From an uncultured Eubacteriales bacterium (GTDB taxonomy: Bacteria; Bacillota; Clostridia; Lachnospirales; Lachnospiraceae), in the NCBI GenBank assembly GCA_900549105.1, contig URND01000154.1:1-5851 (forward strand): a DNA stretch of 5,851 nucleotides, in the 5' to 3' direction. Shown piece after piece: positions 1-5,208 of this stretch (positions are counted from its first letter, which is position 1; the number at the start of each line of letters is the position of its first letter). A program made the position numbers and the translations under genes. A model generated the notes under the pieces. It saw only the letters and a list, made by a program, of their open reading frames with translations. It did not search any database and was not told where the DNA came from.

Positions 1-861
1 ACTTGGGTCTACGCCGCCGGTAGCATAAGCTACGATTTCGCATAACCAGCTTAAACCGAGTTCTTTTGCTTTGTCTTTGGACATTACAACCAATGCTGCA
101 GCACCATCATTGATACCGGAAGCGTTAGCTGCTGTTACTGTACCGCCTTTTTTGAAAGCAGGTTTTAATTTAGCCATTTTTTCGATGGAAGCACCGAATT
201 TTGGATATTCATCTGTATCAAAGATTACCGGGTCACCCTTCTTCTGAGGAATTTCAACCGGGATAATTTCATCTTTAAATTTGCCGGCTTTGATAGCTGC
301 TTCAGCATAATTCTGGCTGCGAACTGCGAATGCATCCTGCTCTTCTCTTGTGATGCCCCACTGTTCTGCTACGTTTTCAGCGGTGATACCCATGTGATAC
401 TGATTAAAAGCATCCCACAGTCCATCGTTAACCATAGCGTCAACCATTGTTGTGTTGTTCATTCTTGCGCCCCATCTTGCTGCCGGAAGCACATAAGGTG
501 CAGCGCTCATATTTTCTGTACCGCCTGCAACGATGATGTCTGCATCACCGGCTTTGATAGCCTGTGCAGCCATAGCTACAGTTTTAAGTCCGGAACCACA
601 TACGATATTGATGGTTACTGCTGTTGTTTCTACAGGAAGTCCAGCTTTAATGGAAACCTGACGAGCCACGTTCTGACCGAGTCCAGCCTGTAATACGTTA
701 CCGTAAACAACTTCTTCTACCTGCTCCGGAGCAATTCCAGCTCTCTTGATAGCTTCTTTCACTGTGATTGCGCCCAAATCTGCTGCTGAAATTGATTTCA
801 AAGAGCCTCCAAATGAGCCAATAGGTGTTCTACATGCACTTACAATTACTACTTCTTTCAT
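1..861 (-). CDS. thlA: Acetyl-CoA C-acetyltransferase (thiolase), N-terminal 287 residues, cut by window edge
   Basis: This enzyme condenses two acetyl-CoA to acetoacetyl-CoA in the cytosol, the entry step of butyrate-type fermentation in clostridia; the reaction is reversible. The frame is open from the ATG at 861-859 to the window edge, giving 287 of the roughly 390 residues usual for the family. The N-terminus has the thiolase opening VIVSACRTPIGSFGG. The nucleophilic cysteine is C88 in NIVCGSGLK (codon at 598-600). H156 in YHMGITAEN fits acetoacetyl-CoA thiolases, and NASGINDGAAAL begins near residue 246. The second catalytic pair (the GHP histidine and the CxG cysteine near residues 348 and 378) lies outside the window, so completeness cannot be judged. 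The start is supported by AAGGAG at 870-875, eight bases upstream. The gene diverges from nrdD and has its own promoters and a Rex-like site. The family call is firm; the exact physiological role (butyrate, ketone or poly-hydroxyalkanoate metabolism) is inferred. Confidence 0.95.
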   Translation of the reverse strand, partial: MKEVVIVSACRTPIGSFGGSLKSISAADLGAITVKEAIKRAGIAPEQVEEVVYGNVLQAGLGQNVARQVSIKAGLPVETTAVTINIVCGSGLKTVAMAAQAIKAGDADIIVAGGTENMSAAPYVLPAARWGARMNNTTMVDAMVNDGLWDAFNQYHMGITAENVAEQWGITREEQDAFAVRSQNYAEAAIKAGKFKDEIIPVEIPQKKGDPVIFDTDEYPKFGASIEKMAKLKPAFKKGGTVTAANASGINDGAAALVVMSKDKAKELGLSWLCEIVAYATGGVDPS

Positions 862-899
862 ACGTCCTTCTCCTTTTGGTTATTAGATTTTCGTTGTTT

Positions 900-956
900 A
901 TATCACGCTCTGAAGGGCCAGAATTGTGATATTTGATTACTTTTTGGAATCAAATA
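900..956 (-). repeat. Two adjacent inverted repeats in the thiolase leader
   Basis: Two dyads sit back to back between the thiolase promoters and its ribosome binding site. The first pairs TATTTGATT (930-938) with AATCAAATA (948-956), a perfect 9-bp stem around a 9-base loop. The second pairs ATATCAC (900-906) with GTGATAT (926-932), a 7-bp stem around 19 bases. They share bases 930-932, so they cannot both form fully. They could be alternative RNA hairpins in the roughly 140-base leader or a protein-binding dyad. Neither is followed by a U-run like an intrinsic terminator on the minus strand, and I do not recognise a riboswitch. The pairing is visible; any function is unknown. Confidence 0.4.
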
Positions 957-966
957 ATAACTTTTA

Positions 967-984
967 GTGTTAATATTTTAACCG
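967..984. promoter_or_regulatory. Rex-like redox operator in the thiolase leader
   Basis: The sequence GTGTTAATATTTTAACCG matches the clostridial Rex consensus TTGTTAA-N4-TTAACAA at 11 of the 14 specified positions, including all of TGTTAA, the four-base spacer and TTAAC. Rex is the NADH/NAD+-sensing repressor known to control thiolase and other butyrate and alcohol genes in Clostridium. The site lies about 10 to 45 bases downstream of the predicted thiolase transcription starts, so a bound repressor could block initiation or elongation. The match is seen in the sequence; Rex binding is inferred. The outer base pairs deviate from consensus, and in AT-rich DNA a chance match is possible. Confidence 0.5.
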
Positions 985-1002
985 ATATCCCTCATGTACA
1001 TT

Positions 1003-1031
1003 ATTATGACATATTTATTAAAAACTGTAAA
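1003..1031 (-). promoter_or_regulatory. Candidate thiolase promoter, proximal (extended -10)
   Basis: On the minus strand, TTTACA (1026-1031) is followed after exactly 17 bases by CATAAT (1003-1008), which is preceded by TGT, giving an extended -10 element. This is 5 of 6 and 5 of 6 to the sigma-A consensus. It would start transcription near 996 and leave a leader of about 135 bases containing the Rex-like site. It overlaps the distal candidate, so probably only one dominates. It is a pattern match only. Confidence 0.5.
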
Positions 1032-1045
1032 GTACTATTTGTCAA
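1017..1045 (-). promoter_or_regulatory. Candidate thiolase promoter, distal (perfect -35)
   Basis: On the minus strand, a perfect TTGACA (1040-1045) is followed after 17 bases by TTTAAT (1017-1022), 5 of 6 to the -10 consensus. Transcription would start near 1010, about 150 bases before the thiolase ATG. It overlaps the proximal candidate by 15 bases. From sequence alone I cannot say which is used. Confidence 0.5.
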
Positions 1046-1078
1046 TTCAGCAAATTGTACAATTTTCTCTAAATCTTT

Positions 1079-1136
1079 ATGTTAATTTTTATTTGCGTGC
1101 AAATTATTTGTTAACCTTTTTTGTATTCTTTGTTAA
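1079..1136. repeat. TGTTAA-containing repeats and ATTTGC dyad between the divergent promoters
   Basis: TTGTTAA occurs at 1108-1114 and again at 1130-1136, 22 bp apart (about two helical turns), with a one-mismatch copy (ATGTTAA) at 1079-1085. TTGTTAA is one half of the clostridial Rex consensus. Only the copy at 1130 has even a partial second half-site, so these are weak as Rex operators. Between the first two copies lies a 14-base dyad, ATTTGC-GT-GCAAAT (1091-1104). The whole stretch sits upstream of both promoter sets. The repeats are real, but simple AT-rich bias could account for some of them. Confidence 0.3.
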
Positions 1137-1194
1137 TAAATTATCTTTCTCTTTACAGTATTTTTACTGAAGTTTGCAGCATTTTACCGCATCA

Positions 1195-1210
1195 TCACAA
1201 TATATTGAAG
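1195..1210. promoter_or_regulatory. NrdR box 1 (distal)
   Basis: TCACAATATATTGAAG contains the palindromic core CAATATATTG, which fits the known NrdR box consensus (acaCwAtATaTwGtgt) throughout its central ten bases. NrdR is the nucleotide-sensing zinc-finger/ATP-cone repressor of ribonucleotide reductase genes and typically binds two boxes 31-32 bp apart. A second box with the identical 10-bp core follows 31 bp downstream, ahead of nrdD. Spacing, sequence and gene context agree. Confidence 0.88.
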
Positions 1211-1225
1211 TTTTTTCTATGATAA

Positions 1226-1241
1226 GCACAATATATTGTTT
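1226..1241. promoter_or_regulatory. NrdR box 2 (proximal)
   Basis: GCACAATATATTGTTT repeats the core of box 1 exactly, with the two cores 31 bp apart so that they face the same side of the helix. It ends six bases before the -35 element of the nrdD promoter, a position where cooperative NrdR binding could hinder RNA polymerase. A TTG at 1236 that opens the nrdD reading frame lies inside this box and upstream of the promoter, so it cannot be the real start codon. Confidence 0.88.
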
Positions 1242-1247
1242 TGTCGA

Positions 1248-1276
1248 TTGACATCTGCCAGATTATGTTATACAAT
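1248..1276 (+). promoter_or_regulatory. nrdD promoter (sigma-A type)
   Basis: A perfect TTGACA (1248-1253) is followed after exactly 17 bases by TACAAT (1271-1276), 5 of 6 to consensus. Transcription should start near 1283, giving a leader of about 37 bases with the ribosome binding site at its end. The NrdR boxes lie just upstream. Such a strong core promoter suits a gene held back by a repressor. Confidence 0.8.
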
Positions 1277-1304
1277 AACAATTGACTCGATTATTTTCAG
1301 TTAT

Positions 1305-1312
1305 AGGGAGGA
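1305..1312 (+). promoter_or_regulatory. nrdD ribosome binding site, fixes start at 1320
   Basis: AGGGAGGA lies seven bases before the ATG at 1320-1322. The same frame stays open upstream to a TTG at 1236, but that codon has no ribosome binding site and lies upstream of the predicted transcription start. The ATG also begins directly at the ATP-cone consensus (YQVIKRDGK). Confidence 0.85.
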
Positions 1313-1319
1313 TTTTATT

Positions 1320-3689
1320 ATGTACCAGGTAATTAAGCGGGACGGAAAAATTGCCGAATTTGACTTGTCAAAAATAAATGTGGCGATTACCCGTGCCTTT
1401 GAAGCTAAAGAGGTAAATTATAACCCAAATATTATTGATTTTTTAACATTAAAAGTAACCGCGGATTTTGAACCTAAAATTAAAGAAGATAAAATTCAGG
1501 TTGAAGATATCCAGGACAGTGTGGAACAGGTGCTTGTTCAGGCCGGCTACACCGAAGTTGCCAAAGCCTATATTCTTTATCGGAAACAGCGGGAAAAAAT
1601 CCGCAACATGAAATCCACAATTCTCGATTATAAGGAAGTTGTGGACAGTTATGTCAAAGTCACCGACTGGCGTGTCAAGGAAAATTCCACAGTAACCTAT
1701 TCCGTCGGCGGACTTATCTTAAGCAACTCCGGTGCGATTACCGCCAACTACTGGCTTTCTGAAATTTATGATGAAGAAATCGCCAACGCCCATCGGAATG
1801 CGGATATCCATCTTCACGATTTATCCATGCTGACCGGATACTGGGCCGGCTGGTCTTTAAAACAGCTGATTCAGGAAGGTCTCGGCGGTGTCAGCGGCAA
1901 GATTACTTCCGCTCCGGCAAAACATCTGGCTACCCTCTGTAATCAGATGGTTAACTTCCTCGGCATTATGCAGAACGAATGGGCCGGCGCTCAGGCTTTC
2001 TCATCCTTTGATACATATCTTGCACCATTTGTCAGAACAGATAATTTAAGCTATGATGCCGTAAAAAAATGTATTGAATCCTTTATTTATGGCGTGAATA
2101 CGCCGAGCCGCTGGGGAACTCAGTCGCCATTCTCCAACATCACATTGGACTGGGTTGTCCCGGATGATTTGGCTGAGTTAAATGCCATCGTCGGCGGCAA
2201 GGAAATGGATTTCAAATATAAAGACTGTCAGAAGGAAATGGATATGGTCAATAAAGCCTTTATCGAAGTCATGATTGAAGGCGACGCCAATGGCCGCGGA
2301 TTCCAGTATCCGATTCCTACATATTCCATTACAAAGGATTTTGACTGGTCAGACACGGAAAATAATCGTCTTCTCTTTGAAATGACATCAAAATATGGAA
2401 CGCCATATTTTTCCAACTATATTAACAGCGATATGGCCCCGAGTGATATCCGAAGCATGTGCTGCCGTCTCCGCCTGGATTTGAGGGAACTCCGCAAAAA
2501 ATCCGGAGGCTTTTTCGGAAGCGGCGAAAGCACCGGTTCTGTTGGCGTTGTTACGATTAATATGCCGCGAATCGCTTACCTCTCCGCAGATGAAAATGAA
2601 TTTTATAAGCGGCTGGATAAAATGATGGATATTGCGGCCCGTTCTCTGAATACAAAGCGTACTATCATCACCAAGCTTTTGAATGAAGGACTTTATCCGT
2701 ATACGCAGAGATATCTCGGCAGCTTTGAAAACCATTTTTCAACCATCGGCCTCCTCGGCATGAACGAAGCCTGTCTGAATGCAAAATGGCTCCGGCAGGA
2801 TTTAACCCACAAGGCTGCACAGGATTTCACTAAGGATGTTTTAAATCATATGCGGGAACGGCTTTCGGATTATCAGGAACTTTACGGCGATTTATTCAAT
2901 CTCGAAGCCACCCCGGCAGAGTCCACCGCTTACCGTCTCGCCAAACATGATTTGGAACAGTATCCGGATATTATTACTGCCAGCGATGACACCTCGATGC
3001 CGTATTACACAAACAGCTCCCACCTTCCGGTTGGATATACCGAAGATATTTTTGAAGCTCTGGACATTCAGGATGAACTGCAGACACTCTATACTTCCGG
3101 CACTGTATTTCATGCTTTCCTCGGCGAAAAGCTTCCGGACTGGAAAGCTGCAGCCAACCTGGTGCGGAAGATTGCTGAAAACTATCGGCTTCCATATTAT
3201 ACCTTATCGCCAACCTACTCTGTATGTAAAGACCATGGTTACCTCAGCGGCGAACAGTACACCTGCCCAATCTGCGGCGGAAAGACCGAGGTATACAGCC
3301 GAATCACCGGCTATTACCGCCCGGTTCAAAACTGGAATGAAGGTAAGACAAAGGAATTTAAGGACCGTAAAGTTTATAATATTCAAACCTCTGTGCTGAA
3401 GCCAAAAGAAATTCATTATGATGAAGCCAAACCGCAGGAAGAAACGACTGCTTCTAAAGATCAGATTCTTCTTTTTACAACGGCAACCTGTCCAAACTGC
3501 AAAATGGCCGACAGTTGGCTGACTAAGGCCCATGTGGATTTCGAAAAAATCGATGCGGAAACCCATGCGGATTTAAGCCAGAAATTTAACATCCGCCAGG
3601 CCCCGACACTGGTCGTTCTCCATGACGGCAATGTGGAAAAATATGCCAACGCATCCAACATTAAAAAATTCATTCAGGATCACGCCTGA
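1320..3689 (+). CDS. nrdD: Anaerobic ribonucleoside-triphosphate reductase (class III) with C-terminal redoxin domain
   Basis: This cytosolic glycyl-radical enzyme reduces ribonucleoside triphosphates to dNTPs without oxygen. The product is 789 residues, somewhat longer than usual because of an extra domain. Residues 1-95 form an ATP cone (VIKRDGK to YRKQREKIR), the allosteric site. The catalytic barrel follows, with GDANGRGFQYP near 321-331 and tandem C381-C382 in SMCCRL, the expected finger-loop thiyl-radical site. Zinc ligands are C636, probably H639, C649 and C652, and the glycyl radical is G664 in RITGYY. After a Glu/Lys-rich linker, residues 714-789 form a thioredoxin/glutaredoxin-like domain with C724-P-N-C727 and a cis-Pro at P762 (QAPT). 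No formate-type Met precedes the radical glycine, which with the redoxin points to a protein-disulfide reductant (NrdD2-like) rather than formate. W175 in GYWAGWSL stands where I expect a Cys. Paired NrdR boxes lie upstream. The activase gene nrdG, needed to form the radical, is not downstream. The family assignment is firm. Confidence 0.97.
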   Translation: MYQVIKRDGKIAEFDLSKINVAITRAFEAKEVNYNPNIIDFLTLKVTADFEPKIKEDKIQVEDIQDSVEQVLVQAGYTEVAKAYILYRKQREKIRNMKSTILDYKEVVDSYVKVTDWRVKENSTVTYSVGGLILSNSGAITANYWLSEIYDEEIANAHRNADIHLHDLSMLTGYWAGWSLKQLIQEGLGGVSGKITSAPAKHLATLCNQMVNFLGIMQNEWAGAQAFSSFDTYLAPFVRTDNLSYDAVKKCIESFIYGVNTPSRWGTQSPFSNITLDWVVPDDLAELNAIVGGKEMDFKYKDCQKEMDMVNKAFIEVMIEGDANGRGFQYPIPTYSITKDFDWSDTENNRLLFEMTSKYGTPYFSNYINSDMAPSDIRSMCCRLRLDLRELRKKSGGFFGSGESTGSVGVVTINMPRIAYLSADENEFYKRLDKMMDIAARSLNTKRTIITKLLNEGLYPYTQRYLGSFENHFSTIGLLGMNEACLNAKWLRQDLTHKAAQDFTKDVLNHMRERLSDYQELYGDLFNLEATPAESTAYRLAKHDLEQYPDIITASDDTSMPYYTNSSHLPVGYTEDIFEALDIQDELQTLYTSGTVFHAFLGEKLPDWKAAANLVRKIAENYRLPYYTLSPTYSVCKDHGYLSGEQYTCPICGGKTEVYSRITGYYRPVQNWNEGKTKEFKDRKVYNIQTSVLKPKEIHYDEAKPQEETTASKDQILLFTTATCPNCKMADSWLTKAHVDFEKIDAETHADLSQKFNIRQAPTLVVLHDGNVEKYANASNIKKFIQDHA
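3456..3686 (+). other. Fused redoxin domain of NrdD (CPNC)
   Basis: This in-frame segment encodes NrdD residues 713-789. It has the redoxin pattern: a strand (QILLFTT), the CPNC active site (C724, C727) at the start of a helix, a second strand (VDFEKID), a helix, QAPT with the cis-proline, a strand (LVVLHDG) and a final helix. At about 77 residues it is close in size to NrdH and glutaredoxin-3. The likely role is to re-reduce the NrdD active-site disulfide after each turnover. Domain identity is judged from motifs; the electron source for the domain is unknown. Confidence 0.8.
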
Positions 3690-3707
3690 AAAATTATTTC
3701 TGGTTAT

Positions 3708-3756
3708 AATAACCGGGTGTCCAACGTCCTTTAAGGATATTGGACACCCGGTTGTT
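3708..3756. terminator. Long hairpin between convergent nrdD and oadA, probable bidirectional terminator
   Basis: AACCGGGTGTCCAA (3711-3724) pairs perfectly with TTGGACACCCGGTT (3740-3753), a 14-bp stem. Three more pairs, including one G-U, extend the base to 3708 and 3756. The 15-base loop holds a second small stem, TCCTT/AAGGA, so the structure is nearly continuous. It begins 19 bases after the nrdD stop and ends ten bases before the oadA stop. The plus-strand RNA continues with a modest U-rich run (GUUUAAUAUCUUUU); the minus-strand side is U-rich only further out. Termination is therefore more convincing for nrdD than for oadA. Confidence 0.85.
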
Positions 3757-3765
3757 TAATATCTT

Positions 3766-5178
3766 TTACACCGGATAAACTTTGTTTTCCGTGTCAGCCT
3801 TTGCGGCATCGATTTTTGTTTTCTGAGCTTCCCGGTACTTAAAGAATTCTGTTGCCACCTGTGGGAATAGTGCGTAGGATAATACGTCTTCATCCTGGCA
3901 TTTGTACTGGGCCATTTCTTTTTCCAGGCTTTCAAGCTCATTCGGAATTAAATCGGCCGGACGGCAGGTAATCGGTTCTTCATCGCCGATGGCCTTCTTC
4001 TGCACCTCCGGGTTAAACGGTTTGACTGTCTGGCCATACTCTCCTTTTAAGAGGGCTTTGCTCTCTTTTGTGATCATCTTATACCGCTCGCCCATAAGAA
4101 CATTCAGCACCGCCTGGGTTCCCACAATCTGGCTGGACGGTGTAACGAGAGGCGGCTCTCCAAAATCTTTTCGAACTCTCGGAATTTCTTCCAACACTTC
4201 ATAATATTTATCCTCGGCATGGGCATCCTTTAACTGGGATACAAGGTTTGAGAGCATACCGCCCGGAACCTGATATAATAATGTCTTAATGTTTACCCCG
4301 AGTACCTTTGGATTTAAAAGGCCGCTGTCCAGCGCTTCTTCCCGAATCGGCCGGAAGTATTCGGCAATCTCTGACAAAAGTCCCTGATCAAGCCCTGTAT
4401 CATAGGATGTACCTTTGAAGGTTTCCACCATAACTTCCGTTGCCGGCTGACTGGTTCCCAAAGCCAATGGCGACATCGCCGTATCAATGACATCACAACC
4501 CGCTTCGACAGCTTTCATATAAGTCATTGAGGCCACGCCGCTCGTATAATGGGTATGAAGCTGGATTGGCAGATTCGTGGACTCTTTCAGCGCAGAAACG
4601 AGTTCCGTTGCCGCATAAGGCACTAAAAGTCCGGCCATATCTTTAATACAGATGGAGTTGGCGCCCATATCCTCGATACGCTTTGCAATATCTTTCCAAT
4701 AATCCAGCGTATAAGCATCGCCTAATGTATAGGACAGGGCCACCTGGGCATGTCCACCCTCCCGCACGGTTGCCTTAACGGATGTTTCCAGGTTTCTCAA
4801 ATCATTTAAGGCATCAAAAATTCGAATAATATCAATACCGTTAGCCACCGACTTGCGTACAAAATAATCGACCACATCATCGGCATAGTGACGATATCCA
4901 AGAATATTCTGTCCCCGGAACAGCATCTGAAGCTTTGTGTTTTTAAAACCATCCCGAAGTTTTCTCAGGCGTTCCCACGGGTCTTCTTTCAAAAACCGAA
5001 GGGACGCATCAAAGGTGGCGCCGCCCCAACATTCAACGGAATGATACCCCACCTTATCCATTTTATCAATAATCGGCAGCATCTGCTCTGTTGTCATCCG
5101 GGTGGCAATCAGAGACTGATGTGCATCTCTCAATACAGTTTCGGTAATCTTTACCGGTTTCTTCACTTGTTCTGACAT
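3766..5178 (-). CDS. oadA: Oxaloacetate decarboxylase alpha / pyruvate carboxylase subunit B, carboxyltransferase only
   Basis: The product (470 residues) should transfer the carboxyl group from oxaloacetate to a biotin carrier, yielding pyruvate; it is peripheral to the membrane complex containing OadB. The TIM-barrel carboxyltransferase starts with ETVLRDAHQSL, whose D18 is a metal ligand. Further family motifs are ECWGGATFDASLRFL, MLFRGQNILGY, IRIFDALNDLRN, KDMAGLL with K179 (the carboxylated lysine position) and LHTHYTSG with H208 and H210 as metal ligands; MSPLALGTSQPATE follows. The PycB/OadA C-terminal region is present (QVPGGMLSNL onward). Full-length OadA is about 590 residues and ends in a biotinyl domain with an MKM motif; here the protein stops at ENKVYPV, so the biotin carrier must be separate. 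The start has AGGAGG at 5186-5191, seven bases upstream. The gene is 30 bases downstream of oadB in the same direction and ends at the shared hairpin. A pyruvate-carboxylase or other biotin-enzyme role cannot be excluded, but oadB next door favours the Na+ pump. Confidence 0.93.
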   Translation of the reverse strand: MSEQVKKPVKITETVLRDAHQSLIATRMTTEQMLPIIDKMDKVGYHSVECWGGATFDASLRFLKEDPWERLRKLRDGFKNTKLQMLFRGQNILGYRHYADDVVDYFVRKSVANGIDIIRIFDALNDLRNLETSVKATVREGGHAQVALSYTLGDAYTLDYWKDIAKRIEDMGANSICIKDMAGLLVPYAATELVSALKESTNLPIQLHTHYTSGVASMTYMKAVEAGCDVIDTAMSPLALGTSQPATEVMVETFKGTSYDTGLDQGLLSEIAEYFRPIREEALDSGLLNPKVLGVNIKTLLYQVPGGMLSNLVSQLKDAHAEDKYYEVLEEIPRVRKDFGEPPLVTPSSQIVGTQAVLNVLMGERYKMITKESKALLKGEYGQTVKPFNPEVQKKAIGDEEPITCRPADLIPNELESLEKEMAQYKCQDEDVLSYALFPQVATEFFKYREAQKTKIDAAKADTENKVYPV

Positions 5179-5208
5179 TTTTCTACCTCCTGTACAAACC
5201 GCTTGTCA

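Noticed and set aside
394..693. Open frame on the plus strand opposite the thiolase
   Set aside because: It is Cys/Ser/His-rich with no family resemblance and lies antisense to a clear thiolase.
900..956. Riboswitch or FNR-type site in the thiolase leader
   Set aside because: No known riboswitch core is visible, and the TTGAT/ATCAA halves are 11 bases apart instead of the four expected for FNR.
1151..1169. Small CAGTA/TACTG hairpin and an inverted copy of CTGTAAAG (also at 1025-1032)
   Set aside because: The stem is only 5 bp and the shared octamer is plausible by chance in AT-rich DNA; not enough for a feature.
1236..1319. N-terminal extension of NrdD by 28 residues from a TTG codon
   Set aside because: The TTG lies inside NrdR box 2 and upstream of the promoter, and has no ribosome binding site; the ATG at 1320 has a strong one and begins at the ATP-cone motif.
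2228..3673. Several open frames overlapping nrdD, mostly antisense
   Set aside because: They are low-complexity shadows of nrdD codon usage without ribosome binding sites or recognisable domains.
3902..5175. Plus-strand open frames opposite oadA
   Set aside because: They are antisense to conserved carboxyltransferase sequence and show no independent coding signs.
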